From the NCBI RefSeq assembly GCF_004022565.1, contig NZ_CP022987.1, positions 3,100,001 to 3,164,000 of the forward strand: a stretch of DNA of 64,000 nucleotides, read 5' to 3'. A program made the translations under genes and the position numbers. Below the pieces are notes generated by a model, which saw only the letters and a program-made list of their open reading frames with translations, searched no databases and was not told where the DNA came from. Shown here in pieces: positions 35,327 through 44,406 of this stretch; positions within the stretch are counted from its first letter, which is position 1; each line of letters opens with the position of its first letter. The stretch comes from Pollutimonas thiosulfatoxidans. GTDB lineage: Bacteria; Pseudomonadota; Gammaproteobacteria; Burkholderiales; Burkholderiaceae_B.

Positions 35327-36702
35327 TGTCGGGCATCAGCTTGCAGCTACGTCGGCTGCTCAGTCCAGGAACGCTGGGCAGCACCGTCACCGCCTATCTG
35401 TATGCAGGCGTAATCAGCGCCGGGCCGCTGGTTTTGTCAATCGTGGGTATCTTGCTGGTCGGCTTGCTTAGCCTGTCTGCCGTGCAGCGCCCCGAGCAAC
35501 TCGTGCAGTTTCAGGTGTCGGTCACTTATCTTATTGCCGTCAGCCTGATCGTCACGGGCCTGGTGCAACTGGCCTTTACACGTTACGTATCTGATCGCGT
35601 CTTCGAGCGCCAACTTGACCAGATATTGTCCAGCTACCATGCCATCAGCCTGCTGACGACAGCCGTTACGGGGCTGATGGGGGTGCTGATCAGCTGGGCA
35701 TACTTCGATGGTCTGTCCCTGGTGTATCGCTTGCTCATGGTGATGGCCTTCGTGATTCTAAGTAACACGTGGGTGGCAACTACCTTCCTGGCCAGTATCA
35801 AACAGTACGGTGCGATCCTGCTGGCTTTCTTTCTAGGCTATGGCCTGACTGTGCTGGGGGCGGTGTGGTTTGCCCAGCATGGCCTCAATGGCCTCCTGGC
35901 CGGCTTTGTCGCGGGGCAGGCCATCTTGCTGATGGTGCTCAATGGCAGCATTCATCGACGCTTTCGTTCAACGCACTATGTATCCTGGCAGATGCTCGAT
36001 TATCGTCGCGCCTATCCCATCCTGATCGCCGTGGGCTTCCTCTTTAACTTGGGCGTGTGGCTGGACAAGTTCATGTTCTGGTTTGCGCCCACCGGTGCCA
36101 ACATTATTGGCCCGTTGCGGGCATCCGTTATCTACGACATACCGATCTTCATTTCTTATCTTTGCATTATTCCGGGCATTGCCGTCTTCCTGCTTCGTAT
36201 GGAGACCGATTTCGCTGACCATTACAACGACTACTACGGGGCCGTGCGCGATGGCGGCACGCTGGATGATATTCGGCGTTCGCGCGACGAGATGGTGTAT
36301 AGCGCCCGTGCTGCGCTGTACGAAATCCTCAAGATACAGACGGTGGTCGCCTTATTGGTTTATGGCTTTGGCGACCGGCTATTGGAGTACATCGGGATCT
36401 CGCCGCTTTATTTACCCTTGCTGCGTATAGATGTCGTGGCCGCCAGCCTGCAGATAGTATTCCTGGGCGTGCTTAATATTTTTTTCTATCTTGACAAGCG
36501 GCGCCTGGTACTGGTGCTGACATCGCTCTTTGTCGTGTTGAACGGCACGCTGACGTGGACGACGTTGGAGCTGGGGCCGTCCGCATACGGCTATGGCTTC
36601 GTCGTCGCGCTTTTGATCACCGTCGTGCTGGGTTTATATTTACTGGACCGCCACTTTGAGGCATTGGAATATGACACCTACATGGCTCAAGGCAAGGGCT
36701 AG
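35326..36702 (+). CDS. pelG: PelG, inner-membrane Pel exporter
   Basis: 458 residues (Pseudomonas ~456) with about twelve transmembrane helices and the PelG signature near the N-terminus, GTLGSTVTAYLYAGVISAGPLVLSI in shortened view ISAGPLVLSIVGI. It belongs to the polysaccharide transporter superfamily and moves Pel across the inner membrane together with PelD, PelE and PelF. The start overlaps the pelF stop (TGATG), and the following GH114 gene begins 32 bases before its stop, tying that gene to the operon. Confidence 0.95.
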   Translation: MSGISLQLRRLLSPGTLGSTVTAYLYAGVISAGPLVLSIVGILLVGLLSLSAVQRPEQLVQFQVSVTYLIAVSLIVTGLVQLAFTRYVSDRVFERQLDQILSSYHAISLLTTAVTGLMGVLISWAYFDGLSLVYRLLMVMAFVILSNTWVATTFLASIKQYGAILLAFFLGYGLTVLGAVWFAQHGLNGLLAGFVAGQAILLMVLNGSIHRRFRSTHYVSWQMLDYRRAYPILIAVGFLFNLGVWLDKFMFWFAPTGANIIGPLRASVIYDIPIFISYLCIIPGIAVFLLRMETDFADHYNDYYGAVRDGGTLDDIRRSRDEMVYSARAALYEILKIQTVVALLVYGFGDRLLEYIGISPLYLPLLRIDVVAASLQIVFLGVLNIFFYLDKRRLVLVLTSLFVVLNGTLTWTTLELGPSAYGYGFVVALLITVVLGLYLLDRHFEALEYDTYMAQGKG

Positions 36703-37567
36703 CCGCCGCGTCTTAGCGGCTGTCCTGGGTTCTTTGTCGTTGGCGGCCCCGGCGGCCATCTCCGCGGAAGCGCTGCGCAACGCTGTCTTCTATTATGGTG
36801 ATGCGGCCAACTGGAACAGCTTGCGGGCCTTCCAGCTGGCCGTCGTCGAGCCCGATGCCGGTCTACTGTCTCCCCCGCCACCGCATGCGACAGCAGGGGC
36901 CTCAAAAACCGACTGGTTCGCTTATGTCAGCGCCACAGAGATCACGGCCTTTCGCGATTACTACTTTGATGTTCCCCTGAGCTGGCGGGCAGGCCTGAAT
37001 AGCGCCTGGCAGTCCGAAATCATCGATCCGGCAACGCCCGGCTGGCCTTCCTTCTTTGTTGAAAGCGTGGTGACACCGTTGTGGAACCGCGGCTACACCG
37101 GCTTCTTTCTTGATACGCTCGATTCCTACGAGCTGCTGGATCTTAACGACGCTCAGCTGGAGCACAGCCGGCAAGGCCTGTTGCGTTTGATACGCGCCAT
37201 CAAGGATAAGTACCCCGAAGCCAAGCTGATTCTCAATCGGGGTTTTGAGCTTTTGCCGGCCATACATCAGGACGTGTATGCCGTAGCGTTCGAATCGCTC
37301 TATCGCGGTTGGGATCAAACAGAAGGCCGCTACGTTGAGGTCAGCCAAGACGACCGTGCCTGGTTGTTGAAGCAAATCGAACGAATACAACAACGTTACA
37401 AGCTTCCCATCATCGCTATTGACTATTGTCCTCCGGACGATATGGATTGCGCACGGCAGACGGTCAAGCAGATCCGCGCCTTGGGCGTGATTCCTTATGT
37501 GGGGGACGGTCATTTGCGCACCATCAGCACAAGCGCACTGTCCGACTCGGACAAGGCCCCGTTTTGA
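36671..37567 (+). CDS. Stand-alone GH114 endo-alpha-1,4-polygalactosaminidase-like protein
   Basis: 298 residues with an N-terminal signal-like hydrophobic segment ending about residue 32, so probably periplasmic or secreted. It has all recognisable GH114 elements: FAYVSATE (83-90), GFFLD148TLDS, NRGFE (189-193), the catalytic Glu in VAFE208SLYRGWD and IIAIDY (247-252). GH114 domains cut alpha-1,4-GalNAc polymers such as Pel. The gene overlaps pelG by 32 bases, making it the last gene of the operon. The homologous domain within PelA here has lost several of these motifs, so this protein may supply the operon's hydrolase activity. Confidence 0.9.
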   Translation: MTPTWLKARASRRVLAAVLGSLSLAAPAAISAEALRNAVFYYGDAANWNSLRAFQLAVVEPDAGLLSPPPPHATAGASKTDWFAYVSATEITAFRDYYFDVPLSWRAGLNSAWQSEIIDPATPGWPSFFVESVVTPLWNRGYTGFFLDTLDSYELLDLNDAQLEHSRQGLLRLIRAIKDKYPEAKLILNRGFELLPAIHQDVYAVAFESLYRGWDQTEGRYVEVSQDDRAWLLKQIERIQQRYKLPIIAIDYCPPDDMDCARQTVKQIRALGVIPYVGDGHLRTISTSALSDSDKAPF

Positions 37568-37581
37568 ACACGGCACTCGCA

Positions 37582-37661
37582 TAGGCGAAATTTGTATCTT
37601 CAATACAAATTGCGACGCCTAGTTCTGTAGACTCTGACAATAGCGGTGCGAATTTCGCCTA
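37582..37661. repeat. 11-bp inverted repeat overlapping the palindrome
   Basis: TAGGCGAAATT at 37582-37592 and AATTTCGCCTA at 37651-37661 are perfect inverted copies 58 bases apart. The left arm overlaps the 23-bp palindrome. The two could be alternate hairpins or paired operator halves. The remaining intergenic sequence up to dctP shows nothing else I recognise. Confidence 0.5.
37589..37611. promoter_or_regulatory. 23-bp palindrome upstream of TRAP operon
   Basis: AATTTGTAT and ATACAAATT are perfect inverted 9-base arms around CTTCA. The TTGTAT/ATACAA core is reminiscent of GntR-type operators. There is no T-tract after it, so a Rho-independent terminator for the pel operon is unlikely. It lies 168 bases before dctP, with no regulator gene beside it. 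Confidence 0.5.
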
Positions 37662-37778
37662 CCTATAATCGGCGAGAAAGGTGGAGTGACAGCCTTTCCT
37701 GACATAACGGCTTGAGCACGTGCTGAAGTGGCCGATCTAATTCTAATAATTTGCCCGGGTGGCAATGGAGACAAGAAT

Positions 37779-38750
37779 ATGAAGGGATACCTATTCTCTG
37801 GCGTAGTGCTCGCGGCGCTAATATCCAGCCACGCTACAGCTGCCACGACGGTTCGCTTTGCGCATCACTATGAACCCACCCACCCGGGGCACACATGCCT
37901 TGCACAACCCATGGCCGAATCCATCAACGCCGCGAACGTCGGCCTGGATGTCAAAGTTTTTACCAACGGCCAGTTAGGGACCCCTCAGGAACTGGTGGAG
38001 CAGTTGGCCATCGGCGAAGCGCAGCTTACCGTTGCTGCAGCGTCTGACCTAGGCGCTTTTTACAAGCCTATTTCGGTGATGGACGTTGCTTACTTCTTTG
38101 ACGATTATGACGCGATCATGCAGTTCGCTGGAAGTGATGTCGGGAAGCAGATGTATGCCGACGTCGTAAAAACGGCAAACATTAGAATCGTCGGGACCTG
38201 GTTGTATGGAACGCGTCACCTGACTGCTAACCGGCCCGTTCGCAACACTGCTGAAATGGCTGGGCTGAAGATTCGGACGCCTGGCGCCGCCATCATGATG
38301 AGCAATATTCAGGCGATGGGAGGCAGTGCAACACCGATGGCGTTCGGCGAGGTTTACCTAGGCTTGCAACAGGGGACGATTGATGCGCAAGAGAACCCCC
38401 TTCCGACCATCCAGAATATGAAGTTCTATGAGCAACAAAAATATCTGATGCTTACGTCTCATCTCGTCATGCCCAGTTTTACTCTGGTGTCCGAGTTCTT
38501 CTGGAAGACGCTTAACGACGAACAGAGAGCCGCCGTAGAAAAGGCCGCTGTTGAAACTGCGGCAGCTATTACGGGCTGCATTCAAAGCGAGGAAAAGGCG
38601 ATCCTGGATCAGTGGCGTTCGGACAAAACGATTGAAATCATCGAGGTGGACATCGATGCCTTTCGAGCAAAAACGATCGAGCACTATTCGAGCAAACCCG
38701 ACGCTTCCTGGGGTGACGTATATAAGAAGCACATGGGTGTAGCCAACTAA
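37779..38750 (+). CDS. dctP: TRAP transporter substrate-binding protein (DctP family)
   Basis: 323 residues. A signal peptide ends at about residue 22 (ATAATTVRFAHHYEPTHPGH). The mature protein has DctP hallmarks: LGTPQELVEQLAIGEAQL, the ligand-carboxylate Arg in GLKIRTPGA and AFGEVYLGLQQGTIDAQENP. It binds an organic acid in the periplasm for the DctQM permease encoded next. GGAG precedes the chosen ATG. The ligand is not predictable. Confidence 0.93.
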   Translation: MKGYLFSGVVLAALISSHATAATTVRFAHHYEPTHPGHTCLAQPMAESINAANVGLDVKVFTNGQLGTPQELVEQLAIGEAQLTVAAASDLGAFYKPISVMDVAYFFDDYDAIMQFAGSDVGKQMYADVVKTANIRIVGTWLYGTRHLTANRPVRNTAEMAGLKIRTPGAAIMMSNIQAMGGSATPMAFGEVYLGLQQGTIDAQENPLPTIQNMKFYEQQKYLMLTSHLVMPSFTLVSEFFWKTLNDEQRAAVEKAAVETAAAITGCIQSEEKAILDQWRSDKTIEIIEVDIDAFRAKTIEHYSSKPDASWGDVYKKHMGVAN

Positions 38751-38768
38751 GTTTAGGGGCGGACAGCC

Positions 38769-39284
38769 ATGTACAAGCGGATCGTCAAGATTGAAACGTG
38801 GCTTTCCCTGCTGCTGCTGGTCGCCATGTTTGTATTGATCGTGGTCCAGGTCATCAGTCGCTACCTGTTCGAGCACCCGTTCTCATGGACCGAAGAGCTG
38901 GCCCGTTACGCGATGATCTGGATGATCTTCGTGGCATCGGTGCACTTGACCAGCACCGGCGAACATATTGTTATTACCTTGATTGACAGTATCGTACCGG
39001 CCGCTGCGGTGAAGTGGGTGATCGCCCTGTCGTATTTAATCGTAGCGAGCACCTGCCTGGTGCTTATGGTTCCGGGCTGGACGTTTGTATCACGCATGTT
39101 CATGGCGACGTCACCGGCAATGTCCATCCCTATGGGTTGGGTATACCTGGCCAGCCTTTCCGGGATGTTCCTGATTATGATCCAGTCACTGGCCAATATC
39201 ATTTTGATTGCCTGTGGACGAATTGATGGCAGCATCCGCCTGGACGAGCCAGTAACAGCCGAGCTTGGCGGAAAGTCCATATGA
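38769..39284 (+). CDS. dctQ: TRAP transporter small permease (DctQ)
   Basis: 171 residues with four membrane helices and the conserved FSWTEELARYAMIW in the second loop, typical of DctQ. It pairs with DctM in sodium-driven import. It starts 18 bases after dctP and overlaps dctM by four bases (ATGA). Confidence 0.93.
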   Translation: MYKRIVKIETWLSLLLLVAMFVLIVVQVISRYLFEHPFSWTEELARYAMIWMIFVASVHLTSTGEHIVITLIDSIVPAAAVKWVIALSYLIVASTCLVLMVPGWTFVSRMFMATSPAMSIPMGWVYLASLSGMFLIMIQSLANIILIACGRIDGSIRLDEPVTAELGGKSI

Positions 39285-40567
39285 GCCCGGACATCACGTG
39301 GATGCTCTTTGGCGTAATAGGGCTCATGTTGTTGCGCGTGCCGATCGCATTTTCGCTATTGATTCCATCGCTGTTTTATATCCACTATGCCGACGGCGTT
39401 ACTTTGATGATCGTGCTGCAGCGCATGACCGCCGGCGTGGATTCGTTCCCGCTGCTTGCCGTGCCTATGTTCATCTTGATGGGCAATTTGGCCAATGAAG
39501 CAGGCGTTGCAGACCGCTTGTATAAATTCGCCCTGAGCGCTCTTGGCCATATACGGGGCAGCCTGGGGTACGTTACCGTTGCTTCGAGCCTTGTCTTTTC
39601 GTGGATGAGCGGCTCGGCAATATCCGATGCGGCAGCCCTGGGCAAGATACAGGTCCCAGCCATGACCAAGCGAGGCTACGGTGAGTCTTTCGCCGTGGGG
39701 CTGACTGCCTCATCAACCCTCATCGGTCCCATCATGCCGCCCAGTGTCTCGGCGGTCGTGTATGGCGTCGTATCTGGCGTGTCTATTGGGGGTTTATTCC
39801 TGGCCGGCGTTGTTCCGGCGCTGTTGATTACCTTGGTGCTGATGGCGCTGGTTTTTCTTTTTTCCCGAAACAAGCCTGGCCTGCGGCTGCCGCGAGCTCC
39901 CCGGAAGGAAATTGCGAGGGCGGGGGTGTCGGCATCGTTCTCTTTGTTGACTCCAGTCATCGTGCTGGGAGGGATATTTGGTGGGATTTTTACACCAACA
40001 GAAGCGGCAAGCGCGGCAGCCTTGTACATGATCGTATTGGGCCTCTCGTATAGAACCCTGGGTCTGAAGCAATTCAAGTCAGTGTTCTCGTCGACCGCTT
40101 CAATCAGCGGATCTATCATGCTGATTATTGCCGCTGCCAGTCTTTTCGGGTGGGTGTTGGGCCGGGAACAGGTGCCACAGCTATTGGCCTCCGGGATGTT
40201 GCAACTGACAGAAGATCCCGTCGTCTTCTTGATAATCCTTAATATATTCTTGCTGTTTATCGGCACTGTTATGGAGCCAAACTCTGCCGTGCTGATCCTG
40301 GTACCGGTGATCATGCCTATAGCGGCCCAGTACGGAATAGAACCGATAAGGCTGGGCTCCATCATTATCTTTAACTTAATGATCGGACTACTTACTCCGC
40401 CAGTTGGTCTGGTGTTGTTTGTCCTTAGCTCTGTGACGAACCTCTCGGTTGGAAAGATCTCGCGAGCCGTACTCCCATTTCTCGTACCCTTGGTCGCCAT
40501 TCTGATGATAGTGACCTACGTGCCGTGGGTGACCCTGGCCTTGCCAAACTACATGGGCTTTCACTGA
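39281..40567 (+). CDS. dctM: TRAP transporter large permease (DctM)
   Basis: 428 residues, about twelve helices. It contains DctM signatures PLLAVPMFILMGNLANEAG, GSAISDAAALG, IGPIMPPSVSAVVYG and GGIFTPTEAA, followed by LLTPPVGLVLFVLSS. It forms the ion-coupled channel of the TRAP importer. It ends the three-gene operon; the next gene is 95 bases on. Confidence 0.95.
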   Translation: MSPDITWMLFGVIGLMLLRVPIAFSLLIPSLFYIHYADGVTLMIVLQRMTAGVDSFPLLAVPMFILMGNLANEAGVADRLYKFALSALGHIRGSLGYVTVASSLVFSWMSGSAISDAAALGKIQVPAMTKRGYGESFAVGLTASSTLIGPIMPPSVSAVVYGVVSGVSIGGLFLAGVVPALLITLVLMALVFLFSRNKPGLRLPRAPRKEIARAGVSASFSLLTPVIVLGGIFGGIFTPTEAASAAALYMIVLGLSYRTLGLKQFKSVFSSTASISGSIMLIIAAASLFGWVLGREQVPQLLASGMLQLTEDPVVFLIILNIFLLFIGTVMEPNSAVLILVPVIMPIAAQYGIEPIRLGSIIIFNLMIGLLTPPVGLVLFVLSSVTNLSVGKISRAVLPFLVPLVAILMIVTYVPWVTLALPNYMGFH

Positions 40568-40628
40568 GTCTGCGGCGGCCATCATCCGAGGAGCGGAGGT
40601 CAGGAATAGCAGGCGCGGTTCTTGCACT

Positions 40629-40650
40629 GTAAGCGCCATCTATAGCTTAC
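40629..40650. promoter_or_regulatory. Short inverted repeat before glycosidase gene
   Basis: GTAAGC and GCTTAC are perfect six-base inverted arms with a ten-base spacer, 12 bases upstream of the glycosidase start codon. It might be an operator or leader hairpin; evidence is only the symmetry. Confidence 0.25.
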
Positions 40651-40662
40651 GGATGGGCATTC

Positions 40663-41826
40663 ATGACTCCAGGAATCGCATCTTACAACTCTGCGGTGGG
40701 AGCCATTGCACCGTTATTCGACAGTTATTTTCTAGGCGGCTTCGAATGCTCGAGCCATCGCCGTAAAGACGGCCAGCGGCTGGATCTGCTGCGAGGAACG
40801 CAGCACGATGTATACGCAATTCAGGACTATCAGTCCCTGGTCGAGCATGGCATCAGAACCGTGCGGGATGGCATACGCTGGCATCTGGCCGAGCCCTCGC
40901 CCGGCGTTTATGACTGGTCCAGCTTCTTGCCCATGTTACGCGCCGCGCACCAGGCCGGTGTGCAACCCATCTGGGACGTGTGTCATTACGGCTGGCCGGA
41001 CGATATTGATATCTGGTCGTCAGCTTTCGTAAGCAGGTTTGCGCGCTTTGCGGCCGCAGTCGCTTCCCTGGTGCGCGACGAATCGCCCGGGGTGCCCTAC
41101 TACTGTCCGGTTAACGAGATTTCGTTTTGGGCCTGGGCAGGCGGCGACACCGGAGACATCGGCCCTTGCCAGCGCAGGCGCGGCATGGAGCTCAAACGGC
41201 AACTGGTACGTGCAACGGTTGCGGCCACGGAGGCAATCCGGGCGGTAGATACGCGGGCCCGATTTGTCTGCGTGGATCCGGTCATTAACGTGGTTCCCAA
41301 GGACGGGCGCCAGTTGCGGCGGGCGGAGAACGCCCGTCTGGCGCAATACGAGGCTTGGGACATGATCGCCGGCCGCTTGATGCCGGAGCTTGGAGGCAAG
41401 CCCGAGCATCTGGACATCGTGGGCGTCAATGTTTATGCACACAATCAATGGTATTTGAACGGTCCCCCGATTCGCCGGGGGGAGCCGCTGTATCGTCCGT
41501 TGCGCGAGATTCTGGCCGAGGTTTATCAGCGTTATGAAAGACCTCTATTCATCGCGGAGACCGGCGCGGAGGGTGACCGCCGTATTCCCTGGCTGCGCTA
41601 CGTCTGCGATGAGGTGGCTAGCGCCTTGGACAACGGTGTTCCGGTAGGCGGCATCTGCCTGTATCCCATCACCGATTACCCCGGCTGGGACAATGATCGG
41701 CATTGCCCAACAGGTATGCTGGGGTTTGCAGATGCAGCGGGATGCCGTCCGGTCTACCAGGAGTTGGGCGAGGAGGTGCTAAGGCAGAGTGAACGGCTCT
41801 TGCGGAGTTCTCAGCGGCCCGCCTAA
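40663..41826 (+). CDS. Clan GH-A glycosidase-like protein (GH1-related)
   Basis: 387 residues forming a probable (beta/alpha)8 barrel. GIRTVRDGIRWHLAEPSPGVYDW is the typical clan A strand-loop after the first barrel strands. The acid/base is the Glu in PVNEISFW and the nucleophile the Glu in FIAETGAEG, 4/7-superfamily positions as in GH1 beta-glucosidases. No signal peptide, so cytoplasmic. It is shorter than true GH1 enzymes (~450), and the substrate is unknown. It follows the TRAP genes and ends four bases into the convergent LysR gene. Confidence 0.75.
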   Translation: MTPGIASYNSAVGAIAPLFDSYFLGGFECSSHRRKDGQRLDLLRGTQHDVYAIQDYQSLVEHGIRTVRDGIRWHLAEPSPGVYDWSSFLPMLRAAHQAGVQPIWDVCHYGWPDDIDIWSSAFVSRFARFAAAVASLVRDESPGVPYYCPVNEISFWAWAGGDTGDIGPCQRRRGMELKRQLVRATVAATEAIRAVDTRARFVCVDPVINVVPKDGRQLRRAENARLAQYEAWDMIAGRLMPELGGKPEHLDIVGVNVYAHNQWYLNGPPIRRGEPLYRPLREILAEVYQRYERPLFIAETGAEGDRRIPWLRYVCDEVASALDNGVPVGGICLYPITDYPGWDNDRHCPTGMLGFADAAGCRPVYQELGEEVLRQSERLLRSSQRPA

Positions 41827-42713
41827 GATGGTTTTCTTAATATCTCGATTAGAGAGCGTGCAAAGACGTTTTGTTGCGGAGTGTGTGGCTGACAGCATAT
41901 CTGCAGATTGCGATACGACCAATCGTCCGTCAACTCAATCACTGCCAGACGCTCCGTATCGGTGCGCTCTAAAGCGGTTCGAGGCACGACGCCCACCCCG
42001 GCGCCGGATGCGACCAGTCGCGAAATAGCTCGGAAGCCGGACACCTGCACGCGTATGTCCAGCCGCTTGCCAAGAGCCATCGCCTGGTTCACCAAATAAG
42101 TATGTAGCGCTGCACCGCTTTGCAGGCTGATGAACGGCTCGGCGATACAGCGAGAAAAGCTCACTGATTTTTCCCGCGCGATACGGCTCTTCAAAGGCGC
42201 CAACAAAACTAGACGATCAACTCTGTATGGTAATAATTCGAGGCCTGGATGAGTCGTATCGAGCGCGACTATCCCGACGTCTGCCCGGCCAGACGCGACC
42301 GCAGCCACAATATCGTGACTCATACGTTCCTCGAGGGTCACCCGCACTGTCGGATAGAGCTTGAAGAATGTGGCCAGATCGTCCGGGAGGAACGAACTCA
42401 AGGCGTTGTTATTAGCGAAAAGCGTCAAATGGCCCGTAACGCCCTGGGCATAAGGCGAAAGGTCTGCATGCATTTGATTCAGTTGCGCTACGCAACGGCT
42501 GGCATGCTCTACGAACACCTGACCTGCAGGGGTGAGCGTCACTCCTCTGGCTCCGCGCGTAAGCAGGGAAGCTCCTATCGCTTCTTCTAGGTTCTTGATG
42601 CGGAGACTGACGGACGAAGGAGCCAGGTAAGATCGCTCGGCGCCTCTCTTGATATTTCCTTCCTGCGCAACTGCAAGGAAGATTTTCAGATCGGTGAGGT
42701 CGTAATTGCTCAT
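41823..42713 (-). CDS. LysR family transcriptional regulator
   Basis: 296 residues with the N-terminal LysR HTH (DLKIFLAVAQEGNIKRGAERSYLAPSSVSLRIKNLEEAIG) and the ligand-binding domain (SGRADVGIVALD, AVIELTDDW). The ATG at 42713 gives the standard N-terminus; a start 12 codons upstream is less likely. It diverges from the MmgE/PrpD-ABC operon across 262 bases and is its likely regulator. I could not pick a clear T-N11-A operator in that gap. Confidence 0.9.
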   Translation of the reverse strand: MSNYDLTDLKIFLAVAQEGNIKRGAERSYLAPSSVSLRIKNLEEAIGASLLTRGARGVTLTPAGQVFVEHASRCVAQLNQMHADLSPYAQGVTGHLTLFANNNALSSFLPDDLATFFKLYPTVRVTLEERMSHDIVAAVASGRADVGIVALDTTHPGLELLPYRVDRLVLLAPLKSRIAREKSVSFSRCIAEPFISLQSGAALHTYLVNQAMALGKRLDIRVQVSGFRAISRLVASGAGVGVVPRTALERTDTERLAVIELTDDWSYRNLQICCQPHTPQQNVFARSLIEILRKPS

Positions 42714-42975
42714 CCATCGGATTGTCCGAACTCTGTACCTACGCGTCAACGGGATTACCTTAGGGTTTCCCCGTGTGCATAGGCCTCACTACATAGTGGC
42801 TGCGCCGCAGCCATCGCGTATTTCGATTGCTTAGCTTGTGAAATATCACTTTATGGGCGACGAAGGCTTCTTTAGGATGTTGCTAGTGCGCTGTAGGAAT
42901 CATGCAGCGAAGGTGTGCCAGTTCCTCTGCCACGATTAGGTGGCGACAGACAAAGCCCTTTTTGGAGAATCTTAG

Positions 42976-44388
42976 ATGCAATTCCAGGTGGTAAGTCCTG
43001 ACAGTCAAGAAGCCGACCAGACAAGTATGTCGTTACGGCTGGCGCATTACATTGTGTCTTTGCAATCCACTGAAATTCCCGACCGGGTATTCGACTATGC
43101 AAGGCTAATGATCGCCGACACCCTGGGCGTCGCTCTCGCCGGCAGCACGGATTCATCCGTGGCGCCCGTGATCAACTTAGCTAAGAGGGACGTGGGACGG
43201 AGCGCCATTTGGGGAACCAACATTCAGACGACCGAGCGTAATGCGTCACTCGTCAATGGCGCGTTGAGCCACGTACTCGATTTCGATGACAACAACCTGT
43301 CCATGATTGGACACTCTTGTGCTCCGGTCCTTCCCGGCCTGCTGGCGTTAGCGGACTCGTTAAACGTAACGCTCGAAGGTATCGTGGTGGCGATGGTAGT
43401 CGGTGTGCAGGTGGAAAGTGTCCTCGGAGCGACGATCACCTTGGAGCACAACGCTCGTGGATGGCATACAACTGCTACGTTGGGCACTTTTGGCGCGACA
43501 GCCGCCTGCGCGAAGTTGTTGGGTCTGGATTATGAACGGACCGCCAATGCTCTCGGTATCGCCGCCTCGCTGATCGGTGGAATTCGAGAAAACTTTGGCA
43601 CGCCTACCAAGGCGATGCATGCTGGGTTTGCTGCTCAGAATGGGCTGCTTGCGGCGCGCCTTGCGCAAGAGGGCCTGACTTCTGGTTCGTCGGCCCTGGA
43701 AGGTCAAGAAGGTTTCTTCGCGCTGTATGGCTCGCGGGATTGTTTAGGCGGCTTCGCGGAGGATCTGAGCTCGACATTCGAAATTCTGAATTCAGGGCCA
43801 AAGGTTTACCCCACTTGCTCCATGATTCATGCAGGCCTGGATGTGGTCCTTCAAGGGTTAAGCAGTGGCTTGGTGCGTCCAGATGAAGTGGTGGAAGTAG
43901 AGTGCCGTGTCAGCTATCACGCCGCAAATATTATGCGCTATGCCCATTGCAGCACGCCCGCAGAAGCGCGGTTTTGCATTCCCTATTGCATCGCGGTTGC
44001 CCTGCTTTATGGAAGCATCAAAAACGAGCATTTCACTGACGAAGCCATTCAGAATGAAGGCGTGCGCAGAGCAATGTCCATGGTCAAGGTGACTATCGAC
44101 CCGCAACAGCGCTCCAAAGAAGAGTTTGAGGCGCTGTACCTAAAGGGCGAGGCGTACACAACGATAGTCGTCACCCACGCAGATGCGCCTAAATACACGG
44201 GTAAGCGTGCTATACAAATCGGCCATCCTGCTAATCCTCTGAGTCGTGACGGCTTTAAACGAAAGTTTGAGACGTGCACTGTTCCGGTGATTGGCGCGCA
44301 ACGCGCAGAACAGCTTTGGAACGTACTTACTGAAAACGATGCGCAAAGTGCTTTCTCGGCAACGACTCAACTTCTATTAGACAACTAA
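42976..44388 (+). CDS. MmgE/PrpD family protein
   Basis: 470 residues. Family signatures include IADTLGVALAGSTD, NGALSHVLDFDDNN, WHTTATLGTFGATAACAKLLGL and PSCSMIHAGLD-like YPTCSMIHAGLD. The family holds 2-methylcitrate dehydratase and cis-aconitate decarboxylase types; here the neighbours (LysR and a PotABCD-type importer) point to degradation of an imported carboxylic acid rather than the methylcitrate cycle. GGAG precedes the ATG. Codon use looks less GC-rich than in the pel and phn genes. Confidence 0.9.
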   Translation: MQFQVVSPDSQEADQTSMSLRLAHYIVSLQSTEIPDRVFDYARLMIADTLGVALAGSTDSSVAPVINLAKRDVGRSAIWGTNIQTTERNASLVNGALSHVLDFDDNNLSMIGHSCAPVLPGLLALADSLNVTLEGIVVAMVVGVQVESVLGATITLEHNARGWHTTATLGTFGATAACAKLLGLDYERTANALGIAASLIGGIRENFGTPTKAMHAGFAAQNGLLAARLAQEGLTSGSSALEGQEGFFALYGSRDCLGGFAEDLSSTFEILNSGPKVYPTCSMIHAGLDVVLQGLSSGLVRPDEVVEVECRVSYHAANIMRYAHCSTPAEARFCIPYCIAVALLYGSIKNEHFTDEAIQNEGVRRAMSMVKVTIDPQQRSKEEFEALYLKGEAYTTIVVTHADAPKYTGKRAIQIGHPANPLSRDGFKRKFETCTVPVIGAQRAEQLWNVLTENDAQSAFSATTQLLLDN

Positions 44389-44406
44389 TCTTTAAAAGGG
44401 AACCCA

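Noticed and set aside
37589..37611. Palindrome as Rho-independent terminator of the pel operon
   Set aside because: The stem is AT-rich and no T-run follows.
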